64,000 nt of DNA, taken from NCBI GenBank assembly GCA_029204225.1, contig CM055106.1, positions 47,316,633 to 47,380,632 of the forward strand, read 5' to 3'. This DNA is from Diphasiastrum complanatum. Taxonomy: Eukaryota > Streptophyta > Lycopodiopsida > Lycopodiales > Lycopodiaceae. Shown here one piece after another: positions 23,140 through 42,440 of the stretch (within the stretch, counting starts at the first letter, position 1; every line of letters begins with the position of its first letter). Position numbers and translations under genes: made by a program. The notes below the pieces were generated by a model. That model worked only from the letters and a program-made list of their open reading frames with translations. It did no database searches and was not told the origin of the DNA.

Positions 23140-24370
23140 ATGCTAAAAAACAAATCAAGGGTTGATGTACGATTGACTGATAAGCAACTCCAAATGCGTG
23201 AAAAGCTGAAACAGCCAATTAGGCTTTTGATACAAAACCAAAAAAAAAACCTAGTCACGCTTCATCATCTACAAGCCCACCTATAGAGGACATTCCTAAG
23301 ATTCCACTTGAGGTAGTTGATGATCCACTTTATGATGTTCCCCAACACTTTAAGGATTACACGACTAGTGACGTCGTCATCAGTATGGTAAAGCCAAGAG
23401 GAGAACCTCAACCACCATCAACTTCTTTTGAGGGACCTGCAAAGACTATACCTCTCAATCTGAAGGATAATAATGAAGATATAGACCGTATCGTTCATGT
23501 AGGGGCCCACCTGAATCCAACCCAATTACGGAATTTGGAAAAGTTATTGCGCAAATACAGAGATGTGCTTGCGTGGAGTTATAAAGAAATGAAGGGGGTT
23601 CCTCTTGACATTGTTGTACATACAATCCCATTGCAGGATGGTGCCATACTAGTCAGAGCAAAACCTTATCACATCAATCCTACTATCGCGAGAAGATATT
23701 CAAAAGCTTCTCGATGTTGGTTTCATTTATGAAATCGAGCACACCAGTTGGGTATCACCAATTGTGGTGGTACCAAAGAAAAATGGTTAATTTCGTATCT
23801 GTGTGGATTTGAAAAAAACTAAATGATCAAACAAAAAATGATCACTTTCCCTTACTTCTGACCACACAAATCCTTGAAGATATGGCAGGAGCAGAAGCTT
23901 TTAGCTTTCTAGACAGTTTTAGTGGCTATTTCTTAGTCCAAATTGCTCTTGAAGATCGTTTCAAAATGGCCTTTGTTACAGAGGCTGGCACATTTGCATA
24001 TCAAGTTATGCCATTCGGTCTGTGCCCCATCCACATTCCAAAGGGTGATGCAACGAGCTTTCAAAGATTTGTTACACAAAAATCTAGAGATTTATCTCGA
24101 CGATCTTCATGTACATTCTTCGGAGGATAAACAACCATCATGCTCTTCTTTACCTATTGAATAAACCTTGCAAAATTGGACGAACTGCACGATGGGTGTT
24201 GATTCTTTTAGAATTCAACTTTTAAGTTGTTATTCGGAAGGGATCACAACATTTTTTGGCTGATCATCTTTCACGATTACCTAATGCTAAAACATCGGAT
24301 GAGCCAATAAATGATGAGTTATCAGATGCATGTCTGTTTTATATAGATGCGACTCCGTTATGGGCAGATG
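23140..24370 (+). pseudogene. Ty3/gypsy pol fragment X2: RT with deleted middle and RNase H end
   Basis: The N-terminal RT flank is open at 23385-23732 (LRNLEKLLRKYRDVLAWSYK, then the PLDIVVHTIPLQDGA region). Frameshifts and stops follow. RT core motifs are seen at 23700-23830 (VSPIVVVPKKNG, FRICVDLKK) and 23882-24130 (FSFLDSFSGYF, YQVMPFGLC, then LEIYLDDLHVHS in another frame). After YLDD the sequence skips to the end of RNase H (HHALLYLLNKPCK, KGSQHFLADHLSRLPNAK, ACLFYIDATPLWAD). X2 shares these last motifs with X1, so they are one family. It is cut at about 24370 by the next LTR. Confidence 0.88.
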
Positions 24371-24658
24371 TGTTAGAATATCAGTAATATGGTTATTCAG
24401 TAGTAAAGGGCCTATGTGCCAAATATTACTATTTAGGGGAATAGGCCTAATGTGCCTCATGCTATTTTATGAGTCCTTACAGTGTGAAACTGGCTATTTG
24501 TGAAGTGGTTAGATGTGAGGGGACACAACCTACTCTCTATCTCTCTCACGTTCACTATTCCTCATTGTATTGTGCTTTCTATGAAAATACAGGCTATGGT
24601 GTTCTCTCTCTCCTCTTCTCCTGTGTGATAACTTATGTGTATGCTCTGATTTGAAACA
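24371..24658 (+). repeat. Short copia-type LTR (288 bp)
   Basis: TGTTAGAATATCAG...TTTGAAACA, followed by a primer-binding site TGGTATCACAGC at 24659-24670. It interrupts the gypsy linker right after PLWAD, which gives the left boundary. No matching 3' LTR was found. Confidence 0.7.
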
Positions 24659-24670
24659 TGGTATCACAGC

Positions 24671-25600
24671 AGGGAATGGCTAACCCCTGAAGATCCGGGC
24701 ATGCAGTTGATTCATAGAAAAGTTTTGGTACCATGTTAATTTGCTGGCAAATTTTCAGAATGTAAGAGTTTTCTGTTTTGTTAATAAACAGAGATGCATT
24801 CTCTGATTCTTATTTTCTGTTTGTAGAAATGAAGAATAATAAGGAGAGACAAATCATTGCTTTCTACGTTTTGATTGTGAAGATTGCACAATAATTGGAT
24901 AGATAGTTTCTGAATATATGGAGTCTGCCACTACTAATATATGGAGTCTGCCACTACTGGAGCTCATTATCTTTCTTGAAAAAGTTCATATGAAGGATTG
25001 TCAATTGCTCTAACAAACCTTCAAGTCAAACGATCTGAACCTGCTAGCTATTGAATCCGTGAAGGAAAGACCATCGCTACTTGCTGGGAGGATGACTGAA
25101 GAGTACGATGTCAGTTCCCCTTCAGATCGTGAACCTCTGCTCTGTGTGCAGGTCTTGGTGTTAGTTGCTATTAAACAGAGAAGGTTGGTAGATGCGATCC
25201 AGAACAACCCATCGTGAAGGACAGCCAGTCGCGATCCTCTAACGGCCATGAAGAAGTAGCGTTGTTGATTTTAGAGCATGGCGCTAACCATAGTGCCGTG
25301 GAATGCGTGAAGAACGAGTTTGAAAGGAGGCACGAGGCTGTTCAGAAATTCAGATCAATTGAAAAGTGCGTGAAGACCTTCTTATGCACATTCCAGTACT
25401 CTTTCATCTGCTCGTGATCCAGCCACCAGCCTGCGATCCTCCATCGAGTTTGTTCTATACAAGCTCTTCTTGATCATTTACCTGCAATTAGACATTGCAA
25501 TTAGACATTAGTCAATGGTAGCGACTACAGAGATACTATGAGCATAATTTTTCGGTAAGTCCACTATGAGGATAATTTTTCGTTAAGTCCTTTGTAGCAA
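24671..25600 (+). other. Internal sequence after the 288-bp LTR, no clear coding
   Basis: About 930 bp. No gag or pol motif is visible. A short open frame at 25214-25417 reads NGHEEVALLILEHGANHSA, which resembles one ankyrin repeat; this could be chance or a captured host fragment. The rest (agagatgcattctctg and similar) has no recognised content. Confidence 0.35.
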
Positions 25601-25727
25601 TATCTTTCTATGATATTTTACCTCATACTTTTCTATTTTTCCTTCTATGTATATTTTTTCTTTTCCACAATTGTTGTAAATCCATTGGTTTTACACTTAT
25701 TCAAAAAATCAAAAATATTTTTCCATC

Positions 25728-26440
25728 CCACAATCCATCCGACAATATGTTCCAAGATGCATCCGACAAGATGCATACGACGAGATTGCATCCGCCAAGA
25801 TTACATTGGCCAACTGCCAGTCTCATTTGCGTCCCCGACGAGCCCATTTGCATCCGCTGAAATTTGCATCCAACGCCAAACCTAAAAAAAAATTGGTATA
25901 AATACCTCAGACGCCAAGTTCATTCTTACTTCACACAATTTTCGAACGAGTTCATGTCTATCTAGCAAATTTTAGGCGATCTTCCTGTGTTCTGATCTGA
26001 TTCAGCCGCTGTTTCTTGCATCCTAACTGCTATCACATCCTCTTTCGTTGATCCATTCTCCATCGTTCTACATATGCATTCCTCTCCACTTTCGAAAACC
26101 CCTCCAACATTTTCAACCTCACAGCCATTACACACTTTAAATTTTTGCTTGTTTTTTATATATATACTTCTAAACAGTTTGTCTTTTCATTTCCAAAATT
26201 TGTGTCTCCACGATTCATCATTCCACTTTAAATTTTGGTTTTTTGCATCCGCCAGTTGTTCCAATCAGTTTTGCGCTTACGTACGCCAACTCTTTTTTGA
26301 GTTTGCGTCCGCCAGCTCCTTTCTGAGTTTGCATCCTCCATCCATGTAAGTTTTGCATCCGCCATATTGCATCTGCCATTGCATCCGCCATTGCATCCGC
26401 CACTGTAACCGCCAGATTTCATCCGACAACACTATAGAGA
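25728..26440 (+). repeat. Dispersed and tandem GCATCCGCCA-type repeats in an LTR-like region
   Basis: The phrase gcatccgcca and variants (gcatccgaca, gcgtccgcca, gcatctgcca) recur about fifteen times, tandemly at 26354-26410 with a 12-bp period (gcatccgccatt). A TATA box (tataaata) is at 25897-25904. The arrangement suggests an LTR or promoter region of the element whose ORF starts at 26471, but there is no paired copy. Confidence 0.6.
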
Positions 26441-26470
26441 ACTTTCGAGAAAAATTAAAATTTTTAAACA

Positions 26471-29400
26471 ATGGCCGATTCGAATTCAGACCATGATATG
26501 CCTAGGACACTCAAACTCGTTCTGTGTGAAGATGACATTATGAATCAATAGCAGTGTTTAAGACACTTGAATTTCAAATTCCACCATGGATGGGCCACCG
26601 GAGCCTATATCTAATGTACTAGACATACAAAATATTTGATCAAAAGCAACTCACCTTTCGCATTGATCTTCAAAATTTTCAATCGATTATCTACTTGGCT
26701 GGCAGCAATCTACACCACCTTTGGCTTCCCTAGTGGCCATAAGGAGAAACAAGTCAAGTTGACCAACATGCTGCAGCAACTCTATGTATAATTCCTTGAC
26801 ACATTTCACAACAAATGGAAGAACAAGGATGGCATTTTCCTCGAGGCCATCAAGTGCAAGGAACCGGTAGCTGTGTGTGCTTATCTCACAAGGTACACCT
26901 ATACACGAAAGACACATCTGCTAAGGATCCCCCTCCATATATTTGCCATGTTGGGAGAATCCTACAAAGGCCACCAAAATTTGTACAATTGGGCCGGATT
27001 CATCTCCCGACTACTTATTGTTGCACTGTAGAAGAGAGCTCCAGTCACCTCCTTGGGTTATATCTTTTTTGACTTAGCTCAAAGTCAATCCACCATTGAC
27101 TTGAAGCTTTCCTTAGCTCCAAGGGATGCTACTGCTAGACGAGGCTATATTCCATCACAAGCTTCCGTCTCACCTTCTCAACAGGCTACCATGTTTTATG
27201 AACGCCGCTTCAAGAGGAAACACGATAGGTCATCACCACCTGGGATATCACACCACCACCCAAGACGTCAAGGAATAAGATGACTGCCAGCAAGCCACCC
27301 CATGAATTAGAGACATAATCAGATGCTCCACAACCCAAGACTACCAAGCTGACTCCCAGGAAGCAGACCAAGCAGGCTAAGAAGACATCCCGTCAAGTAG
27401 CGAAGACAACGAGGACAAAGAGGAGGGTAGCCTCCAAACCAGACGTACTTGACAATGCCTCATCGATTATCTCTCACCTCAACACCAGATCCAAATCACT
27501 AGAAGACACCGGTGTAATCACTAGCTACAACCACCCAATTCCAATCACCATCGGGATCTGTTCCTGTTGTTATCTCACCCCCCCAATGCCCAGTAGACAC
27601 ATGCAACAGTTTTAGGGGAGGAGAAAGAGAGCTGTCTGCAACCACACGAGTAGAACACATGATTGCAACTGACACCACTCATGACGACAAAGCTGAAGAG
27701 ATGCAGCTGATCCTGACCAAGAAACAAGAGAAGATCAAGGTCAAGGTCAGCAAAGAGCACATATTTCAGTAGAAGTCCAAGAAGGCCCAAGGGCTGAAGA
27801 GAAGACCAAATACCCCTCTGTACTGAAGCAAGACAACTTCATCGATGTAGACGCACTTGAATACTTTGATGAAGTTGATCTTGTAGAAGAGGAGGTGGAG
27901 ATCGTTCCAGAGGCAGCTGCACTAGTCTCACCACTAACCATCACCACCACCATTGTTGATACTGCCTCCATCACCGTTTCTCTTACCACTACCACCATTC
28001 CTACCACCTCTGTTGCTACTGATGTAAAGACACAACTAACTGTTCCACTTCCAACTCATTCCATGACCTCTCAGTTTTTTTTCCCTACCTACCATTGTCT
28101 TCCTTCCGAATTCCCAACTCTTCTAGCCCCTGATAGTTTGCCCGAGAAAGCCAGAGAAACCTTGAAGTGGCATACCGGACCTCATACCATCTACGTTGGT
28201 TGGTGCACCAGCTTGCACAATAGACAGATGAGCTCAAGATGGCAAAGCATGATCTATAGCTGAAAGATGTGGAGTTGCTGACAACTTTGGAAAAATCGAA
28301 ATGTGAAAGGGCCAAGAAACTAGAGGAGCAAAATCAGTTTTCAAATTAGCTCCAGTCCCTTCAAGAAGTGCAAGACCAGTTTGAGCACCGGTTAGATTTC
28401 TTGACTCAGGAAAATAAAAAACTAACTGATGCAATGACGATGATTAAGCAACCAATAAGGCCAGAGGATATCAACGTACCAATTCTGTTTTTAGGAGTGG
28501 CAGTAAAAATGGAGAAGTATGTCTCCTTGATTCAAAAACAGGAAGCCCTGAAGAGAAACCAATAGATCTCAAAAGAAGAAAACAATAAGTTGTCAGCACT
28601 CCAGAAAAGCATCAATAAAGTCCAAGAGGAGCTTCTCTTGTCAAAACAACAAATGGACCTCATTTGGAATACGTCCTGTAAACTTGACTTAGGCGTCTTA
28701 GTGCAGAAGAAAGATGACCATAACGATGATGTCGGAGCACCTGAGCAAAGCCAATCCATCAACCAACGAGGTGCTGGTCTTGGCATGCCAAATCAAGGAT
28801 CCACTGCTGGCTCTATCCAAAAACCTGTAGTAAATTCCTCTACTTACACTCAATTGCCTCACTCATCTTCTTATTTTTTCGATCCATTTTTATCTTACCA
28901 GCCATCATTTTTGTCCTTTACTCATTCGACCACCTCCACATTCACTTCTAACACCATACACACCACATCTTCTCCAAAATCCGATGGTGCAGCCTTCTGT
29001 GGGACTTTCTCCATCTCCTTCGAAGAGTTAGAGCAAAACCTTCGCTGGATCAAAGCCCGAGGGTTCTACTTCAAAGGTTCCTGATAGTAAGAGTGCCACC
29101 ACACTGGACGACTACTTGGCAAGGCCCTTAAGAAAGCTAGAGAAATCCATAGAGAAGATCAATAGATGATACGATGATCGCAAAGAGTCTGATGAATTCC
29201 AAAAGACCTACAAGAAGGGAGAGCAAGGGGGGGCCAAGAAAATAATGGTTGAAGAGCATCCAAAGCTTAGTAGCCTTGTGAACGTCCTATGACCACAGCC
29301 CTCCCGGAGGATTGCAATGCTACTGAATAACGATGAGCAACTACAAGAGTACCTAAGAGCACTGAGCTAGAAAAGGACTGATCTCTTCTATGTGCCGATC

Positions 29401-29640
29401 AAGAGAAGAGATCTTTGGGAGAAAATGAAGCCAGCCGAGCGACAAGTCAATTGGCCCATAATTCTAGGAATTGACTCAAACTCAACCCTTGTAAAGTATC
29501 AAGATGTGCTCCTAATGTCCAGAGCGTCTGATGCTATGGTATCACTGTTGAGGAATTGTGTAAGAGACCCAGATGTGAGTTCGATTCTGTCTGATGGTCT
29601 ACTGCCTTCTATGACAGATCTACTATGCTCCAGAGCATAG
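26471..29640 (+). pseudogene. Non-pol retroelement ORF block, copy 2
   Basis: Starts as MADSNSDHDMPRTLKLVLCE with several stops. The N-terminal part (26680-27070) includes IYTTFGFPSGHKEKQVKLTN and LHIFAMLGESYKGHQNLYNW, a helical region of the kind found in plant transposon-associated proteins. A Lys/Arg- and Thr/Pro-rich middle follows. Then come a coiled coil (28300-28700; MEKYVSLIQKQEALKRN, LQKSINKVQEELLLSKQQMD) and a Ser/Thr-rich segment. The tail is LDDYLARPLRKL (29109), LQEYLRALS (29340), TDLFYVPIKRRDLWEKM (29380) and VNWPIILGIDSNSTLVKY. Motif order matches copy 1. Function unknown. Confidence 0.65.
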
Positions 29641-30585
29641 ACAGACACTGTTGATCTACTTTAGAATTTGTTTGTGAATTCAACAAGATGAAACCAGTAT
29701 GCAAAATAAGAATAAAACAGCTGCTTACGAACATATATCAATTTGACAATAAGACATTCAATAACATTTAAGATAAGAAAATCATCTGCACAATATCTAT
29801 TGTATTGACAATGAATTTCTTGAGCACTGTTGTGACAAACCCACACAGTGCGTTGGCGTGAGAGGAATTATCTCTCTCATGAATTTTATATATTCGTCTC
29901 ACTTACTAGCAGACTTCTGGACATTGGCTAGCAACACTGTGCTTAATAGCTCAAAATTGGCATTCAACCAAATTGATGTTCAAGACATCTATGTGATGTT
30001 CAACCTGTTCTCTCATTCTCAATTTCTTTATATAGATGGATAGAGAGAAAAATATTTAATCTGATCTGAAATTACAAGAACGGCTGATTAAGCACATCCT
30101 AACAATATCCAGATTGTTCGTGGAGGGTGACGTCCTCCTTGTACTTTGAAGCATGAAGACCTGCCGCCTTTCGGTCTTCATGTCTTCTTCGTCTTTCATC
30201 CTCGCCATTGAGTTTTTTTGGATCCATGAACATTTCTTTTTTGCTTTTGGGGATCCTTCAGTCATCGAACATTTGACCGTCATCCTCAGGTCTTCAGCCC
30301 TTGAAGCTTTGGTCTTCACGTCTGAGTAGCTCCCTTGTGTTTCTGCGGACTTGAGCGCTAAAGCTAGCAAAGCTTTGCGGCTAGAAACAAATTGTTTCTT
30401 TAGGCATTTGTAAATTGTTCCAATTGAACGAGTGAAATGAAAAATCTCTATGTTCTCAAGTAGGATGCCATATCTAAGAATTGATTAGTATGAGTTTAAA
30501 ATTGATAATTTGAAAAATAGTTGGAATCAACTTTATATCATTTATTTGTACGTTTCATAATGGCCAAATTGGATTGTGATGTACT
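29641..30585. other. LTR-like, no coding sequence recognised
   Basis: Minus-strand reading gives TTTCTAGCCGCAAAGCTTTGC near 30385, a TATA-like tatataaag near 30035 and several inverted phrases (tcttcatgtcttcttcg, accgaaag). The base composition of 30120-30370 (higher GC, gaag/cttc rich) resembles the LTR family at 49.9 and 56.4 kb. It may be a solo LTR in minus orientation; boundaries are unclear. Confidence 0.35.
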
Positions 30586-30740
30586 TTGAATAACATGTCT
30601 TGATCCATATAATTTGCTGAAAATATCTTATAACCTTTATATCTTATGTAATTTGATTTACTTTGAATAACATGTCTTGATCCATATAATTTGTTGAAAA
30701 TATCTTATAAACTTTATCTCATATTCTATAATAACAAAGC
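30586..30740 (+). repeat. Two-copy tandem repeat, period about 77 bp
   Basis: tttgaataacatgtcttgatccatataattt followed by gctgaaaatatcttataa occurs at about 30586 and again at about 30662 with few changes. Confidence 0.85.
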
Positions 30741-31019
30741 AATGTCACAAATGCTTGTATTGACACTTGATACATATCAACATGTTTTGGTCTTGCAAAA
30801 GATTTACGCATTGTACATTAGTCATCACATTAATGGAAGGGTATCCAATTTGGCATGTACTTGTTTCATTGCCTTTGAGAATAGAGACTGTGTTATTAAA
30901 GATCTTGTTGTTTCAATATTTTCTGTTTGTTGCATTAATGCAAGGATATTTATTATTCAATTGATTGGTTACTTTTTGTGGTCACACACGATGGGAGTTT
31001 ATGTAATTTAATTTTCATT

Positions 31020-31560
31020 TGTTTTTTTCTCCTTTCAGCATGATGATGAAGATCAAGAGCCAAGGCAAAGTATCCCATGGGTGAATTTGATCGTGAGCTT
31101 GATAAGAACATTGACCTCTCGAATATGATTCAGAATATCTTTGCTGTTGCGGACAAAATCTCAATGGAAAGCAAACATGACAATAATTGTGAAGAAGATT
31201 GTGGAATTGAAGGCGTACATCCTACACCAGATGAAAGTGTTATTAATGATGATGCAACAACAAAAAAATTCACTAATGGAAGATGCAAAAAGACCATTGT
31301 ATGATGGATGCAAGCAAAGTAAGTTGTTTTCCATCTTGTTGCTATTACAATCGCTCAAGGGAAATTTGTTACCTAAAAATAATGAGCTTCCATGTTCAAC
31401 TTATGAGACGAAAAAGTTGATTAAAGATATTGGACTAGACTACAACATTATCCATGCGTGTGTAAATGACTGCATCATATATCATGGAGACTACCAAAAT
31501 TTAGATACTTGCCTAGTTTGTAAAGACAGTCACTGAAAAAAATCCAAGTGCCACAAAAAG
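31020..31560 (+). pseudogene. CACTA (En/Spm) TNP2 transposase N-terminal fragment
   Basis: After a pyrimidine-rich acceptor-like tract (ctcctttcag, 31030) two frames together read like a TNP2 transposase. The first is acidic (31077-31304). The second, from about 31270, has EDAKRPLYDGCKQSKLFSIL, then ELPCSTYETKKLIKDIGLDY, IIHACVNDCIIYHGDY and CLVCKDSH. The last three correspond to the conserved STYEAKK, KIHACPNDC and C..C blocks of the family. The usual SF..LL..LL segment between the first two blocks is shortened. Catalytic parts and inverted termini were not found. Confidence 0.82.
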
Positions 31561-32413
31561 TACTGAGACATTTTTCTCTCATACCACGACTTTTACAGTT
31601 TTACAGGTATGTAGATGCAATTGACATATAATAAATTGTTGTTATCATATTGTAGAACATGTTACATGATCTATATATTAGTTTGTCATCCCTTTATTTT
31701 TATAGTTGTTCCATGCAATGTAGATCATAGAAATATGCCTTGTGACTTCTTTTTTCAACTTTGGTTGTAGGTGTCCTATGATATCTACCAATATGAGGTG
31801 GCATGCAAAATTTTGTTTGGATTTTTTTTGTAAGCACCTGAGATTGATGAGCAAAGAAGGTTAAGATCCATCTGGATTTTAACAAATCAAAGAAACATAA
31901 AAAATCGTTCATTTTCTACAATTTGGAGACAAAAAAGAGCAAAATCATCATCAGATCTTGATAAGTCTCTATTCCCTTGCAGCCAACCTTCACTGACTTG
32001 TAGGCAGGACTTCTCTGATGCACTAAAATCACATATTGAAGGGCGAAGATTACTTCCCAACTATTTCAGAAATTTGATAAAAAAGACTCCAAAAATTACT
32101 CTTGAACAGCCAACTCTTGACCCAACTCTTGACCAGCCTAGTATAGTTTCATCTGACTTTGATCTACTCACAACTAGGTTGGCAAAGGTTAAATCCAAAA
32201 ATAGAAGACAAAGTAAAGATTTTTTTTAATTTCTGGTATACTTTTGAAGGAAAGTTTTGTAATTTTGTGTTCTCTTTAAGGACCTTTGCCAGTTTTTTTG
32301 AGAATTTCAAATATAGAAATATATCATCAGTGAATCAGGTGAAGGTTACTTCTATTATTATTTTTAGTGAAGGTTATTTGTCCAAAAATATCATTTTGAA
32401 CCCTCGCCAATTT
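31561..32413. other. No recognised gene
   Basis: AT-rich. 31920-32200 has a broken plus-strand reading rich in Ser, Lys and Thr, with a doubled phrase cttgaccagcc/cttgacccaactcttgacc. It might be more of the CACTA element or its second ORF, but nothing is diagnostic. Confidence 0.4.
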
Positions 32414-33377
32414 GAAAAAGTCCTCTGATTTCTTGTCACCTTCAAATGCCATCCATGATGAATAATACTCCTTATGATTTGTCATATGTGATGTAGCTCC
32501 ACTATAAGTATCTCCATGATTAGCCAAAAAGAATGATGAACAAAATTATCATTTGAAAGTTGTTCATCAACACCATTTTCATCAAGAGTTAGATTGGTTT
32601 GTTTATCACCTTGATCTCTTTTTTTCTTGAATCAATCACTAGCAAAATGTCCTTTGACTCCACAATAGAAATTTTTTAGCTTGGATCTATCTTTATTATT
32701 GCCAACAAAAGAAGAAGACTCACCTTGTCAATCTTGCCCTATTGACCATTTACTTTTGCCTTTACCCTTGAACTTGCCTTTTGAGAACATAGCTTGTTCC
32801 TCTCCAACTTGAGATGTAGATGATGATCCTACTCTTGCTTGGAGTCAAAACTCTTCAGCCACCAAGTTCTCTCCATACTTGGCAATGTCTTTTGAATAGC
32901 AAAACTTTGCACCAAGTTAGCATGATCATCGAATAAGCCATTAAGAGAAACTTGAACAAGCTCCACATCCTTAATGCTTACACCAATACATGCCAATTCA
33001 TCATTCAAAGCTTTAATATTCAAAAAAAATGCATGATCACCGTCATCCTTCTTTTGAATTCTTTAAAAAAATTTCTTCCTTAAGGTTAGAACTCTAGATG
33101 TAGACTTGGACTCATAAACCTTATTCAAGGTTTCCCAAGCTTCACTAGATGTTGTGCACTTATCAGCTTCCTTGAGAAGTTTATTAGTCACATTCATCTT
33201 TATCACAAGAAGAGCTTTCTTTGCCCTCCTATGATATCTCAACTTTTCTTGAGATGCCAAAGGTGTCTCTTCCACACCTACAACAATATCCATCAACTCA
33301 TTCATCTCTAGCAAAGACTCCATCCTCACCTTCCTAGTTGAATAGTTATTTGATATAAGCCTATCGTTGCTTGCCAC
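32414..33377 (-). pseudogene. Ty1/copia element F: gag-protease fragment
   Basis: Minus strand. Gag starts at 33377 (MASNDRLISNNYSTRKVRME, SLLEMNELMDIVVGVEE) and continues in pieces (ACIGVSIKDVELVQVSLNG, FAIQKTLPSMER). A zinc knuckle FYCGVKGHFAS lies near 32650, and the protease-like YSGATSHMTNHKEYYSS is at 32440-32500 with the catalytic Asp replaced. Coding similarity stops near 32414. Closely related to elements A and C. Confidence 0.88.
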
Positions 33378-33858
<481 letters not shown>

Positions 33859-34299
33859 CTATGTAGATTGAGACAAGGTTGTCGCTCCCATCGATGATTC
33901 CCATACTACAAATGACACAACAACATAATTTATTAAGTCGATCATAATTTCAACTTTATCTTGAATACAGAAGTCATTTTTAGCATATGAACTTGATTTT
34001 TTAGATTAAGAAGAAAAACTACATTGAGGTTGACTTGTCTTAGCACATTGTTGCTCATCTATTTTCATCATGGTTCTCAATCCCATACATGCATTACATG
34101 ATAGTTGATCTACATGTAGCCCATCATATTTGTTTTTGATATGGAGTGGCTATTATCATCATCACTTGAACTAGATAACAATTCATGATCTTTCAAAAGA
34201 AAAAAGAAAATTTATCGATTAACATACATTCATGAAAATTGAAAGCTAAATCAAGGCATCCAAAGCAAAAATCATATGTAAAATTCTGTTCCAAGTATG
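33859..34299. other. No gene recognised
   Basis: AT-rich sequence without ORFs of note or repeats recognised elsewhere in the window. Confidence 0.5.
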
Positions 34300-34760
34300 T
34301 TTGTTTTTTGTAGCATGAAATTAAAAAAACAATAAGTGCGCATTAAATGTAGCGTATCATAGTAGGATTCATGCTCTAACTATACCAAATTCATCAATTG
34401 ACTAAAAAACTTATTTTTATTAAATAGATAAAATGTATTTTGGTCTTTACAAGGTATATGCTTGTATTTGGCTCAATTCTTTTTGTATACATCATGAAAG
34501 AGGACGATTGAATCTATATTTGATGAATAGCTCTTCACCACATTTTATAGGCCTTAAACTACACATACCATTACATATGTACCTTCTGAGCACCTAGAAA
34601 AATAATCTTTCTTTCCATTGGTGCATTTTTCAAAATCACAATTAGTTGATGAAGGTTGACCAATGGAACTATCTATATATGCAACAATGATTGCCATGTA
34701 TATATGGATGCCCATCAATGTACATACGATGAATTTCAAAACACTCTCTCCTTGCCTGAG
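34300..34760 (-). pseudogene. SET-domain-like fragment, copy 1 (inverted)
   Basis: Minus-strand translation reads IIVAYIDSSIGQPSSTNCDF, then CTNGKKDYFSR, GTYVMVCVV, and after a frame change KCGEELFIKYRFNRPL. The pattern (YI...G, NC-F, GT-V-V-A-R-I--GEEL--KY-F) resembles the end of a SET methyltransferase fold. It is 85-90 percent like the plus-strand copy at 45.8-46.1 kb by eye, including downstream non-coding sequence. Truncated upstream and broken. Confidence 0.5.
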
Positions 34761-35366
34761 AATGTTTCCATTGAAATATGATAAGCAAGGAGAGAACGTT
34801 GTGGATTGATATTGTCATTTCATTGGTGAGCATTTTCTTTACATATTAGAGAAGTGTTATTTATAAATAGTGCATATGACATTATGAAATGTCATAAGAC
34901 ATTGCCCCCTTTCTATGTAAAATAAAAACGCATCTTGAACATTTGAACTAAAAACCCTATCATTATAACACACCACACAATGTTTCAGAAAATTTGTAAG
35001 CATGCATTGTTCAAACAAAATCTGAAAAATATTATGCAAATCACAAAATCACAAAAGGATGCTACATTATGATTTTTGAAACATAGAGAAATCTTCTAAA
35101 ATCTCTTAGCTCAATATCGAACTTTGCACGAATTGTATAATATAATACTATATGCACTCTCAAATACAACATATGAAAGGACCTCTTACCGATAAGAATA
35201 TCAAGGTAGAATATCATGTACCTATAAATCCATGCATAATATTTAAACATCACTATGTAAGAACATGACATATTATTTAGCTATTTGTATATCTATTGCA
35301 TTCCATAAAGAAGCACACCTATCTACGAGATATGTCAATACAAAAGATCTATATTTGTTCTCATAG

Positions 35367-42206
<6,840 letters not shown>

Positions 42207-42365
42207 CTGTGTCTGTCTCTTTCGGTCGCTCGCTCGCTCTCTCTCTCAGGAATCACAATATTTGATGAAAGATGCACCAAATCCAGCTGAGAAGGTATTA
42301 AATGCACTAGCTAATTCATTGAATGTAATCGCTATGGCAACGTCTATTGAAAGTTATACATGACT

Positions 42366-42413
<48 letters not shown>

Positions 42414-42440
42414 TGTTTATATATATATATATATATATCT
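42207..42440 (-). promoter_or_regulatory. Dioxygenase 5' UTR and proximal promoter region
   Basis: Minus-strand leader is GA-rich (GAGAGAGAGAGCGAGCGAGCGACC just upstream of ATG). Further upstream are a (GA)n tract (42370-42411) and a (TA)n run (42416-42436) that includes TATATATAAAC, a possible TATA box about 210 bp from the ATG. The transcription start cannot be fixed. Confidence 0.45.

Noticed and set aside
25728-26440. CRISPR-like array of short repeats
   Set aside because: Words are irregularly spaced, there is no repeat-spacer structure, and the DNA is a plant nuclear genome.
26228-26471. Minus-strand ORFs with repeated MADAM / GGCNG units
   Set aside because: Reverse reading of the gcatccgccatt repeat; three overlapping frames are all open because of the 12-bp period.
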